Positions 55,788 through 63,553 of a stretch of 64,000 nt of DNA are shown here, piece by piece. Location: assembly GCF_002836355.1 (NCBI RefSeq), contig NZ_PJCA01000031.1, positions 682,001-746,000 of the forward strand. Direction: 5' to 3'. The position numbers were made by a program, and so were the translations under genes. The notes beneath the pieces were generated by a model. The model searched no databases. It was given only the letters and a program-made list of their open reading frames with translations, and was not told the DNA's origin. Positions within the stretch are counted from its first letter, which is position 1. Every line of letters begins with the position of its first letter. Source of the stretch: Moritella sp. Urea-trap-13. Its GTDB lineage: Bacteria > Pseudomonadota > Gammaproteobacteria > Enterobacterales > Moritellaceae.

Positions 55788-57172
55788 TATCGTTCCTTCA
55801 TCGCTTCAGACTGATACTGCTGCAGAGGGCTAAGCAGGTAGTCAATCACTCGCCTATCACCAGTACGGATCTCGGCATTAACACTCATTCCTGCCTGCAG
55901 CGGCACCTCTTTATCTTCAACTAGAATAGTGCGCTGTGCGATCCTTACGCGCGCTGGAAAAACTAAACCAAGTTTCTCATCCTTCACGGAATCTCTAGAC
56001 ACATACGCCACCTTGCCAGCGATGGTCCCGTACCGTGTATAAGGGAAAGAGTCGACCTTAATTTCAACATTTTGTCCGCTATGCACAAACCCGACATCCT
56101 TGTTGAGGATCTTCACTTCAATTTCTAATACCGCATCATCAGGCACGATAATCATCAACGGCTTAGCAGCCTCTACAACACCACCGAGAGTGTGCACAGC
56201 CAACTGCTGTATAACACCGCTAACCGGGGCGAGCAGACTTTGCAGGCGGAATTTTTCCTGTAATTTAATCAATTGTTGTCTCATTACCGCAATTGAAGCT
56301 TGCACCTGATTAAGCTTGTCATAATACTCACGACGGACTTTCGCCAAATAACCGTTACGCTGTTCCTGTTTGCTGCTATATTCAGCTTGAAGAACATCAA
56401 TCCCGGTGTATTGCTGCGACAGCGAGCGATCTATTTCTAACTTTTCTTTTTCTTGTTCCAGCAATACCACCCGCGGGATCAAATTGTTTTTTGCTAAGGT
56501 ACGCTGAGCATCTAAACGGTTGTCAATATTTTCAGCCAATTCACCCAAGCCTATGATGTCTTTTTTACGCGCCTGTTGATTCGCTAAATTAACCTTCATC
56601 TCACCGTTGATACTCTCTACATTGGCTTCGATTTCTGCCCATTCACTGCGTAAATGCGCACGCGCAACACTTACTTGTAGTGGGCTAATACCTGTTGGCA
56701 CAACAAAGCTATTTAACGGATCGTCACTCAACAACGCCTGCAAACGGGCTTGCTCTAGTTTTTTAAAATTTAACTGTTCTTGGATCTCCTGGATCCCCGC
56801 TTTAATACCAATAGGATTCAGTTCAATCAACACATCGCCTTTTTTGACCTGCTGACCATCACGGACATTAATAGCAACCACCTCTCCCGGTTCAATTGAT
56901 TGGATCACTTTAGAATGGCTGGACACCAATAAACGTCCGGCAGCACTAGCATGGATATCTAACCTACCGATCACCGACCAAATCAGAGTCAACAGCAGAA
57001 GCAAGGTCAATGCTAGCGCCGTACGTCGTGTCCAAGGTGCTGGCGGACGTTCTACAATTTCTAAATAGCCAGGTTGAAACTCATATTCATCACGAGAGCG
57101 CTTAATATCTGCAGCCTCATTACGCTGTGCTTTCAACGCTTGACGAATTGTTCTTAAGTGTTTGATAAACAT
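55787..57172 (-). CDS. rtxD: Type I secretion membrane fusion protein RtxD
   Basis: 461 codons. HlyD family: a cytosolic N-terminus, one transmembrane helix (about 48-70), the barrel half-motif HSKVIQSIEPGEVVAINVRDGQQVKKGDVL, a long periplasmic coiled-coil hairpin (about 125-320), and a closing barrel with QAGMSVNAEIRTGDRRVIDYLLSPL. It joins the ABC pair to an outer-membrane TolC, which is not in the window. One-base overlaps link it to both neighbours. Confidence 0.94.
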   Translation of the reverse strand: MFIKHLRTIRQALKAQRNEAADIKRSRDEYEFQPGYLEIVERPPAPWTRRTALALTLLLLLTLIWSVIGRLDIHASAAGRLLVSSHSKVIQSIEPGEVVAINVRDGQQVKKGDVLIELNPIGIKAGIQEIQEQLNFKKLEQARLQALLSDDPLNSFVVPTGISPLQVSVARAHLRSEWAEIEANVESINGEMKVNLANQQARKKDIIGLGELAENIDNRLDAQRTLAKNNLIPRVVLLEQEKEKLEIDRSLSQQYTGIDVLQAEYSSKQEQRNGYLAKVRREYYDKLNQVQASIAVMRQQLIKLQEKFRLQSLLAPVSGVIQQLAVHTLGGVVEAAKPLMIIVPDDAVLEIEVKILNKDVGFVHSGQNVEIKVDSFPYTRYGTIAGKVAYVSRDSVKDEKLGLVFPARVRIAQRTILVEDKEVPLQAGMSVNAEIRTGDRRVIDYLLSPLQQYQSEAMKER

Positions 57173-59307
57173 CAGTCTGTTTCCTTACGTAATTCCTGCT
57201 GTAAGCGCCATAAACGGGCATAACATCCCTGCAGCGCTAATAACTGTTGATGACTACCAGATTCAGTAATATGACCTTTTTCTAGGGTTATGATGCGGTC
57301 GCAATGGCGCACTGTTGATAACCGATGAGCGACAATAATAACGGTTCGACTGCGGGATATTGCTTGCATATTCTCCTGAATGATCGCCTGTGACTGATCG
57401 TCAAGCGCACTCGTTGCTTCATCAAAAATTAGAATTTTAGGATTGGCCATTAATGCCCGAGCAATCGCGACTCGCTGTCGCTGTCCACCTGATAATGAAC
57501 TTCCGGCTTCCGCTAAAATAGTGTCGTAACCAAGTGGAAGTTGTAAAATGAAGTCATGCGCGCCAGCTAACTTCGCAGCAGCCACTACATCTTCTAAACA
57601 AGCACTGGGATCTTTTATCGCGATGTTGTTACGCACGCTACGGTTGAACAAGTAATTGTCCTGTAACACAACACCTATTTGGCTGCGCAGGTAATCTGGC
57701 GCTAGACTGTGCAGCGGTATACCATCGATGAGAATACTGCCGCTTTGTGGGGTATAAAGCTTCTGCAACAGACGTGTTAACGTCGACTTGCCAGAGCCCG
57801 AGGGACCAACAATACCTAAGCTTTCACCCGCTTGGATATGGAGATTGATATCACACAGTACAGGGTCAAGATTAGGTTGATATTTAAATGAAATATTCTG
57901 CATCTGTAACTCACCACAAAGTACAGCAGTCGGGACTTCAGTGCCCTGGTCCTGCTCTACTGGCAGGTTCAGCATGTCCCCCAACTTGTCCACAGCAACG
58001 CGGGTCTGTATAAATTGTTGCCAAAGTTCAACCAGTTTGGCGATCGGTTGGCTAACATGCGAGGTCATCATATTAAATGCAATCAACTGACCAATAGTCA
58101 GCTCTAATGACATCACTTCATTTGCCCCAACCCAGATAACTGCCACCCCCGTGACTTTCTGCAACAAGGTGACAATATGGCTGATCACCCCGTTTAATGT
58201 CTGCGTCTGAAAGCCAGCGTCGACCATTTCTTGAGTTTGCAATTCCCAGCGTCGCTGCATGCTCGGCTCTACCGCTAAGCTTTTGATCGTCTCAACACCG
58301 CTGACCGACTCATTTAAAAATGAAGTATTCATCGCCGAAGTCTGAAACTGGCGTTCAATACGTTCTTGCAAAGGGCGGGTACTTAGCCAGGCCAGTACAA
58401 AATAAAAAGGCAGACTTGCTAGCACAATGCAGGTCAATAGCGGCGATAACCAAGCCATGACACCGAAGAACACAAAGGTAAACATAACATCGACGCAAAG
58501 GGTAAGCATCGAACCAGTCAAAAAGTCACGAATACTGTCAAGTTCCTGCACTCGGGTAATAATCGCGCCGACTTGGCGATGTTTGAAATAAAGGAGCGGT
58601 AGGCCAAGCAGATGACGAAACAACTTAATGCCCAGCTCGATATCAATACGGTTAGAGGTATGCGCAAACAAGTATTCTCGCATCCCCTTCAACACAACTT
58701 CAAAAATACCAACAATAACCAGCACCACCACCAGCACGTCAAGAGTAGATAAAGCGTTATGGACGAGCACCTTATCCATAACTACTTGAAAAAATAGCGG
58801 CGTTGCTAAAGCGAGTAACTGTAACATCAATGAAAATAGCAGGACTTCGGCAAGTAACTTACGGTGGCGGACAAACTCAGGAATGAACCAAGATATATCG
58901 AAACGCAGAGCTTCTCCTTGTAACGTGATCACCACACCTCCCCACTGAGCCTGTAATTCATCGATACTTAACAATGTCGGGCCAGAAGCTTCTGGAGACT
59001 GAATTAAAGCCTGGTCAGCAGATATTTTCGCCAGCACCACATATAAACCATCACTATTCTTAAAAGCCAAAGGCAACATTTTTGCTGATATTTTGGCTAG
59101 CTTTAATTTAGAAACGCCTAAATTAACATCGTTGGTTTTAGCAAACTGCTTAATGATTTTTTTAAGAGATAAGCGATCATCAAATTTTTCACAGGGCTTT
59201 GCCTTCGCTCCCGACAACTGCAACAACAATGCTGAGCATGCTAGTGCCGAAGCTGTCGTTGTATATTTCACAGATGAATTAAGGTCGCTACAGGTAAGAT
59301 TTTGCAT
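57172..59307 (-). CDS. rtxB: Type I secretion ABC transporter RtxB
   Basis: 711 codons. A C39-like non-protease N-terminal domain, six membrane segments (from AEVLLFSLMLQLLALATPLFFQVVMDKVLV) and a full ABC domain: GPSGSGKST, LSGGQRQR, ILIFDEATSALD, AHRLS. It is the first gene of the rtxBDE export operon. The N-terminus begins MQNLTCSDLNSS; no strong ribosome site precedes it, so the start is a little uncertain. The upstream 400 bases contain a CRP-type site. Confidence 0.88.
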   Translation of the reverse strand: MQNLTCSDLNSSVKYTTTASALACSALLLQLSGAKAKPCEKFDDRLSLKKIIKQFAKTNDVNLGVSKLKLAKISAKMLPLAFKNSDGLYVVLAKISADQALIQSPEASGPTLLSIDELQAQWGGVVITLQGEALRFDISWFIPEFVRHRKLLAEVLLFSLMLQLLALATPLFFQVVMDKVLVHNALSTLDVLVVVLVIVGIFEVVLKGMREYLFAHTSNRIDIELGIKLFRHLLGLPLLYFKHRQVGAIITRVQELDSIRDFLTGSMLTLCVDVMFTFVFFGVMAWLSPLLTCIVLASLPFYFVLAWLSTRPLQERIERQFQTSAMNTSFLNESVSGVETIKSLAVEPSMQRRWELQTQEMVDAGFQTQTLNGVISHIVTLLQKVTGVAVIWVGANEVMSLELTIGQLIAFNMMTSHVSQPIAKLVELWQQFIQTRVAVDKLGDMLNLPVEQDQGTEVPTAVLCGELQMQNISFKYQPNLDPVLCDINLHIQAGESLGIVGPSGSGKSTLTRLLQKLYTPQSGSILIDGIPLHSLAPDYLRSQIGVVLQDNYLFNRSVRNNIAIKDPSACLEDVVAAAKLAGAHDFILQLPLGYDTILAEAGSSLSGGQRQRVAIARALMANPKILIFDEATSALDDQSQAIIQENMQAISRSRTVIIVAHRLSTVRHCDRIITLEKGHITESGSHQQLLALQGCYARLWRLQQELRKETD

Positions 59308-59741
59308 AAAATTAATATTCGCCCACTGAATGTCTATAAACCATTACAAAACTAAAAATAATTACAATTAAACGTAAATACCCATAAACATTAATAAAAA
59401 ACAATAAAGTTTAATAAAATACTGTAAGGGCGCGTAAAGTATCGTAAAGATCTCTTTTCAGCTACATATCCCATTGATAAGTATGACACCCAGTCACGTA
59501 AGTGTGATTTAAATCACACTTCGTAGATGTGCCGCCCAAGTAACGCTCAACATTTGAACTATATGTTTTTATTAGGTTTTAATTTTAAAATTCATCATTA
59601 CTTATTTATGGGTAGTGAGGAAGGTAGCGACTCAGATTATGCACTGCAAGTGTTGAAGAACTGGCGTGTATCATTAATGGAGAAGTTATTGTTGCCATCT
59701 AATTGACCACGACTCTGAATCCCAGATTCAGTTTGCGTTAG
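59308..59741 (-). other. AT-rich upstream region of rtxB
   Basis: 434 bases. It holds AT-rich DNA (59340-59450) with repeated CGTAAA motifs, of the type bound by H-NS or HlyU upstream of vibrio rtx genes, and the CRP-type palindrome at 59500-59521. A 32-codon plus-strand frame (near 59607-59705) and a hairpin CTGAATC/GATTCAG (59715-59731) have no assigned role. Confidence 0.5.
59500..59521. promoter_or_regulatory. CRP-type binding site upstream of rtxB
   Basis: A perfect 22-bp palindrome with core TGTGA-N6-TCACA, the consensus for CRP, flanked by AAG and CTT. It lies about 193 bases before the rtxB start. Its placement relative to the promoter is unknown, so activation or repression cannot be told. 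Confidence 0.7.
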
Positions 59742-60071
59742 TTAAAACATGTATTTAGACGCTGCGATATTGATACCATAATCTTTTCGTTTAGTTTCAA
59801 TATTGATGTTATCAACAGACATTGATTTTCCATCTGTTCTTATGGTTAGTTTTACATTGTCGCTTAATGTCAGTAGATACTTTGTAACATGCTCTTCTAA
59901 GGTTCCATTGCATTCAAAAAGCTCTGTTATGGATTCAAAGTTAGTCACTTTTCTTAGTGTTTTACTGTCATCAAAAAAGATCTCTGCATTTTCGAAATCG
60001 TTTGTTTGTTTGTTTGTTTGTTTTAGAATATTAAAAATTAAATCAGTTGATTCAGTAGTAAAGATTATCAT
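59742..60071 (-). CDS. Small orphan protein with a tetranucleotide tract
   Basis: 109 codons. An AAGGAAG ribosome site before the ATG and an ordinary acidic composition support it. No family is recognised. Residues about 17-25 (KQTNKQTND) are encoded by six tandem GTTT (AAAC on the coding strand) units; loss or gain of one unit would shift the frame near the start. It has no membrane segment or signal peptide. The opposite strand carries a similarly long open frame without a ribosome site, which I reject. Confidence 0.6.
   Translation of the reverse strand: MIIFTTESTDLIFNILKQTNKQTNDFENAEIFFDDSKTLRKVTNFESITELFECNGTLEEHVTKYLLTLSDNVKLTIRTDGKSMSVDNINIETKRKDYGINIAASKYMF
60000..60023. repeat. (GTTT)6 simple sequence repeat inside a gene
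   Basis: Six perfect GTTT units followed by one more T. Tracts of this kind in coding regions are a common basis of phase variation through slipped-strand mispairing. Confidence 0.9.
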
Positions 60072-60520
60072 TGTTTCTTCCTTTTATTTTTTGACAACCT
60101 ACCACGGAGTATTGTTGAGCTAATATTCTATAAAATACTTAGTGGTGACAACCCGTCCGCTAATCGATCGAATTGCACACTACAATTATAGAAATCAGGT
60201 GTTTGTATCACGGTTTATTGAGGTGGGAGCGCTTATACAGAAGCTAACTGACATGAACGAGATAATAATTACTGACTTTTTGTATCGCTTTGTAACGTTT
60301 TGTAACGCCGAAGGCAAATTCGATTAAATGATAACTTTCAACGTTTTATAAATACCCGATATAAGTCGCTATGGGGAAGATACATCTGCTTAAATCTGAA
60401 AACTAAAAGACCTCAGTGTTGAGGTCTTTTTTGAGAAGTGTTCTAGCTTACATCGACATATTTATAGGATGCTACTGATTTATCTACAGAATAGACTGTA
60501 ACAATTAATGTCTTATTTTT
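60072..60520. other. Intergenic region with terminator
   Basis: 449 bases between the orphan gene and tehB. Apart from the hairpin at 60405-60432 it shows nothing convincing; a 61-codon plus-strand frame starting with GTG (60142) has no ribosome site or family match. Confidence 0.4.
60405..60432. terminator. Bidirectional terminator near tehB
   Basis: 11-bp stem AAAAGACCTCA/TGAGGTCTTTT, 4-base loop, T runs on both strands. Most likely serves the tehB-like gene read leftwards. Confidence 0.75.
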
Positions 60521-61099
60521 TTAGCTAGGTTTACGTGCCAACATGGTCGCAAACTGTAAATTCGCACCATTGTGCATAGTACCAACATCTTCATTGTACT
60601 TAATCAGTTCCCACCCTGCATAAGCCTCAGGCAACTGTCCGGTATTTAGGGTAAAAGGAAACGGAACTGGGCACGGGTGCTCTTCCGTGCTCATGGCGCA
60701 AACAATCAGGTTATAACCGCCGGGCAGAGTACGCTTGTGCATATCAGCAATAATAGCATCGACATTCGCTGGGTTGATAAACATTAAAGTTACGGTACAA
60801 GAGATAAAACCATATTTTTGAGCTTCGCCATTACCTAGGCTTGCGCTGTTAATGTCGAGCACCTGAGCTTTGATATTATTTATCCCTTCTTGCTCAATAA
60901 TTCTTTGCAGCGTATCAATTGCACTTGGGTTTATATCAATGGCGGTAACGTTAAATCCAAGCTGGCCGAGATACAAGGCATTACGCCCATTCGAACAGCC
61001 CATATCTAATGTATCGCACGGCTCAATAATTTTACACGCCTCGACTACTTCACTATGCGCAGGATTTAAGCCGTAACGACTATTTAGATCAATTGTCAT
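60521..61099 (-). CDS. tehB: TehB-like SAM-dependent methyltransferase
   Basis: 192 codons from the ATG at 61099; a GTG nine bases earlier is possible. Class I methyltransferase: SEVVEACKIIEPCDTLDMGCSNGRNALYLGQLG with the SAM motif (here GCSNG), AIDINPS, and FISCTVTLMFI. The late segments PGGYNLIVCAMSTEEHPCPVPFPF and IKYNEDVGTMH are particular to TehB, which methylates tellurite and selenium oxyanions. The start is near the full length of E. coli TehB (197). No TehA partner is visible. Confidence 0.85.
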   Translation of the reverse strand: MTIDLNSRYGLNPAHSEVVEACKIIEPCDTLDMGCSNGRNALYLGQLGFNVTAIDINPSAIDTLQRIIEQEGINNIKAQVLDINSASLGNGEAQKYGFISCTVTLMFINPANVDAIIADMHKRTLPGGYNLIVCAMSTEEHPCPVPFPFTLNTGQLPEAYAGWELIKYNEDVGTMHNGANLQFATMLARKPS

Positions 61100-61276
61100 G
61101 GTAACCACTTTAATATTTTAAATGAGGGTTATTATCTTACTACTGATATTGCCCAATGAAATTGAGAATAGTCATTTACATCGTTTTTTCTGACTAGTTA
61201 TCCTGAACATAGGTAATGTGCTTGTGATTGATAAATTTTATTTCGCTCTGCCTGTCAATTTTTCAAATGTGCGGAG

Positions 61277-61897
61277 TTATAGTTGTTTCCGATAAATCCC
61301 CTCAGTTCCATCAACAACCTGAAAACCCACTTTGAGCAAGTACGCTCTGTGTTCCTGCGTCGTTGCTTTCGCCATCAGAGTATTAACGCCCCTGTGTTTG
61401 AGTTCATCAGGGTGTGACTCATAATAGTAATTCGCCAATTTAAAATCACGGTATTCCGGTGTGACATAGTCCAATAGCACAGACAACACACCTTGTTCAT
61501 TATTATTCCCCACTAATACACCCGCTATGCTGTTATTCCTCAGCATATAAAACACCATATTGGCTTCTCTCAGTTCATCTACAGATGTCTGCCGTTCTAT
61601 TTCCGCCTGATTTGTCGAAATAAAATGCTCAAAATATTCAGAATCAATCGATGCAACAATTAACTTGAACTGCTCCTCAGTCGAATGAATTTGCCATAAA
61701 AAGTAAACATTGATCCCGGCAATCCCCAGATTCATAATCATCGTCGGGTAAGAGTCAATAAAATAGGCGAACACCGCAAACAAAATACAACCAATGAAGT
61801 TAATTACCCTCAGCTTTATAATTGACGTCATTGTCAGAGAAACAAGAACGACTAACGATGCCAGATAACCAAACCACTCTACCCAATCAAAATCCAT
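61277..61897 (-). CDS. YgjV-like inner-membrane protein with C-terminal GNAT-like domain
   Basis: 206 codons. Residues 1-70 form three membrane helices (WFGYLASLVVLVSLTMTSIIKLRVINFIGCILFAVFAYFIDSYPTMIMNLGIAGINVYFLW), typical of YgjV proteins. Residues 85-206 resemble a small GNAT acetyltransferase fold (MVFYMLRNNSIAGVLVGNNNEQGVLSVLLDYVTPEYRDFKL, then HRGVNTLMAKATTQEHRAYLLKVGFQVV). The substrate is unknown. Confidence 0.7.
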   Translation of the reverse strand: MDFDWVEWFGYLASLVVLVSLTMTSIIKLRVINFIGCILFAVFAYFIDSYPTMIMNLGIAGINVYFLWQIHSTEEQFKLIVASIDSEYFEHFISTNQAEIERQTSVDELREANMVFYMLRNNSIAGVLVGNNNEQGVLSVLLDYVTPEYRDFKLANYYYESHPDELKHRGVNTLMAKATTQEHRAYLLKVGFQVVDGTEGIYRKQL

Positions 61898-62200
61898 TTC
61901 AATGTCCTTATGTGTTTGTTTACTATAAAGGTAGCATTGAATTGGCAGACTAAGCCATTAATCACAAAGATGTTCCGCAGCTAACCCCGATTGCAAAGAA
62001 TAATAAGGCTATTAAAGTAATGGATTAGAGTTAAATTTTAAATGGTACAGATAGCATTACAGAAAGTATGGTGGAACGTCTTAACTCCCCAAATTTATTC
62101 ACCACTAAGATGGTGACGAATCAACTGATACCTTAACTCCCTTGAACTTATAAACGGTAACTTCAATTTAATAACATGTAGTTATGTGGTTTTTCACAAC
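61898..62200. other. Intergenic region without a recognised feature
   Basis: 303 bases. It contains two diverged copies of a GGGAGTTAAG-like motif (minus strand) and an ACATAAC match just after the next gene's stop, resembling the first core of the attC site at 62562-62659. No second core pairs with it, so I do not call an attC here. Confidence 0.3.
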
Positions 62201-62539
62201 TTATGCAAAGAAACAAAAAGCTAAAGGCAACAAACTAGCTATGAAGAATCTATGACCTAAATTTGTACTTTCCAACTTGCTAATAGTTGTTGTTTTAGGT
62301 GAATTATTTTCTATTAAACTACTAGCAACTACTCCAGCGACATTACTCGAATCACTATACCCGACCTTATGACCTGAGAATGAAAAGACTGTTCCCAATC
62401 CAATGAGTAGCAGCATCGAATAAAATGCATAATCACTTACAAATAAGATATTCAAGTCGCCAGAAGTAAACTCAAACACATAAACAGCGCTAAAAGACAG
62501 AAGATTCGATACGAATATGAATAATATAAACTTTCTCAT
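62201..62539 (-). CDS. Small membrane protein, unknown
   Basis: 112 codons; AAGGAT precedes the ATG. Three hydrophobic segments (about 3-22, 32-52 and 98-112), the first perhaps a signal anchor (MRKFILFIFVSNLLSFSAVYVF). A hydrophilic loop lies between. No family is recognised. It lies directly behind an integron-type attC site on the same strand, as a gene in a cassette array would. Confidence 0.55.
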   Translation of the reverse strand: MRKFILFIFVSNLLSFSAVYVFEFTSGDLNILFVSDYAFYSMLLLIGLGTVFSFSGHKVGYSDSSNVAGVVASSLIENNSPKTTTISKLESTNLGHRFFIASLLPLAFCFFA

Positions 62540-62561
62540 TTTACTATCCTTTACCTATGCC

Positions 62562-62659
62562 ATATGACGCCCAATTAACAGGCAAAGAATTGTTGGCTAA
62601 AATGGCGACGAAGGAGCAAAAGCCAACTATTTTTCTCCTTGTTTAATTTCTTGTTATGT
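62562..62659 (-). other. Integron attC-like recombination site
   Basis: Read on the minus strand, ACATAAC begins directly after the stop of the 60-codon gene; GTCATAT (one base off the GTTATGT complement) ends the site 98 bases later. Inner segments AATTAAACAAGG and CCTGTTAATT pair with extra unpaired bases. AGTTGGCT pairs with AGCCAACA in the middle. Both are the folding pattern of VCR-like attC sites. No integrase gene lies in the window, and only this one site is clear. Confidence 0.55.
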
Positions 62660-62660
62660 T

Positions 62661-62843
62661 TTAATTACTTACCAAGCCTAATTCTCTTTTAGCCTCAGAT
62701 TTTACGGTAGATAAATCTGAATATGTTCCGCCACTGCCAGTACAAGACCAAAAACCTTCACCTATATAATCATATTCACTTAAATCCCAAGAATAAATTA
62801 CATATGTATAATTCCCATTAAGCTTTTCACCAAAGATTGACAC
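62661..62843 (-). CDS. Short cassette-type gene or 3' fragment, unknown
   Basis: 60 codons with a GTG start and no clear ribosome site. It ends immediately before the attC-like site, the usual place for a cassette gene stop. The composition (YVIYSWDLSEYDYIGEGFWSCTGSGG, then KSEAKRELGLVSN) looks like a real protein. It could be a fragment of a longer gene; no family is recognised. Confidence 0.4.
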   Translation of the reverse strand: MSIFGEKLNGNYTYVIYSWDLSEYDYIGEGFWSCTGSGGTYSDLSTVKSEAKRELGLVSN

Positions 62844-62978
62844 ATGAATCTATCGATTAAAATATTGCTTTGGTTAACTAACAAGGACTTGTTTTCAAAA
62901 CACTCACAAAACTGATGCATAATAAAATATATGGCAAATCTAAATTCATAGAACGTGAATGAGTAATGTCTTAAAATC

Positions 62979-63218
62979 ATGGTACTAGCCGATGGTAATC
63001 TCCATTATGTTTTGTGGGGTTCCGTCATTATGATATTGGGTTTAATCATAGTAGGAAGGATCCCAATGTTGTGGGAACAATTAAAACAATGGCGGTTATG
63101 GCCTAGTTTTTTACTCTCCGCCTGTTTAATCTGGGCGATCCTACAGGGTGAATACTCTCTGTGGCGTTGCTTATGTCATTGCCAATGGCATCTCTTGAAG
63201 CGAAAATCATTGTTTTAG
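62979..63218 (+). pseudogene. Possible frameshifted membrane transporter remnant
   Basis: 79 codons. The first 58 residues (VLWGSVIMILGLIIVGRIPML, then WPSFLLSACLIWAILQGEYSLWR) read as two membrane helices. A +1 shift near 63165 would continue hydrophobic sequence (MSLPMASLEAKIIVLVSF) to a stop near 63311. Suggests a decayed permease gene; the family is not recognised. Confidence 0.35.
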
Positions 63219-63553
63219 TTTCGTTTAAACCCCTCTCTAGCACGTTACTCACCTTGAAAAATGAATTCTCGAGGGTATTTCAAATACTCTTTATTTTTGC
63301 TGCTTATTGTATATAATCGCGCAGATAGATCAGTATTCAAGGCATCGAGTGTTTTTGTATCCAACACTTTAGAAATTACTATACTGCCATCAGCGCTGAA
63401 GCTGATCATGCGGGTATCAAATAATGACTCAACTGTATATAAAGAATTTGATGTATTAGAAGAGAAAAAACGTAACACTATATAATTTTAAAGCCCTGGC
63501 TTCGGATCTCTAGGGCTTAACTCAATAAGGATATATCAGAAAACGAGAATACA
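63219..63553. other. Region before the pilin gene with two overlapping open frames
   Basis: 335 bases. A minus-strand frame of 77 codons (63245-63478, GTG start) and a plus-strand frame of 74 codons (63261-63485) overlap almost fully; neither has a good ribosome site. A 7-bp hairpin AAGCCCT/AGGGCTT (63491-63518) lies before the pilin gene. Confidence 0.3.

Noticed and set aside
59803-60123. 106-codon plus-strand frame opposite the orphan gene
   Set aside because: It lacks a ribosome site and reads as an antisense shadow, while the minus frame has AAGGAAG before its ATG.
60142-60327. 61-codon plus-strand frame starting with GTG
   Set aside because: No ribosome site, no recognisable domain and a repetitive TTTGTAACG end; treated as chance.
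62120-62187. Second attC site after the 112-codon membrane protein gene
   Set aside because: ACATAAC is present, but no matching second core or inner pairing could be found.
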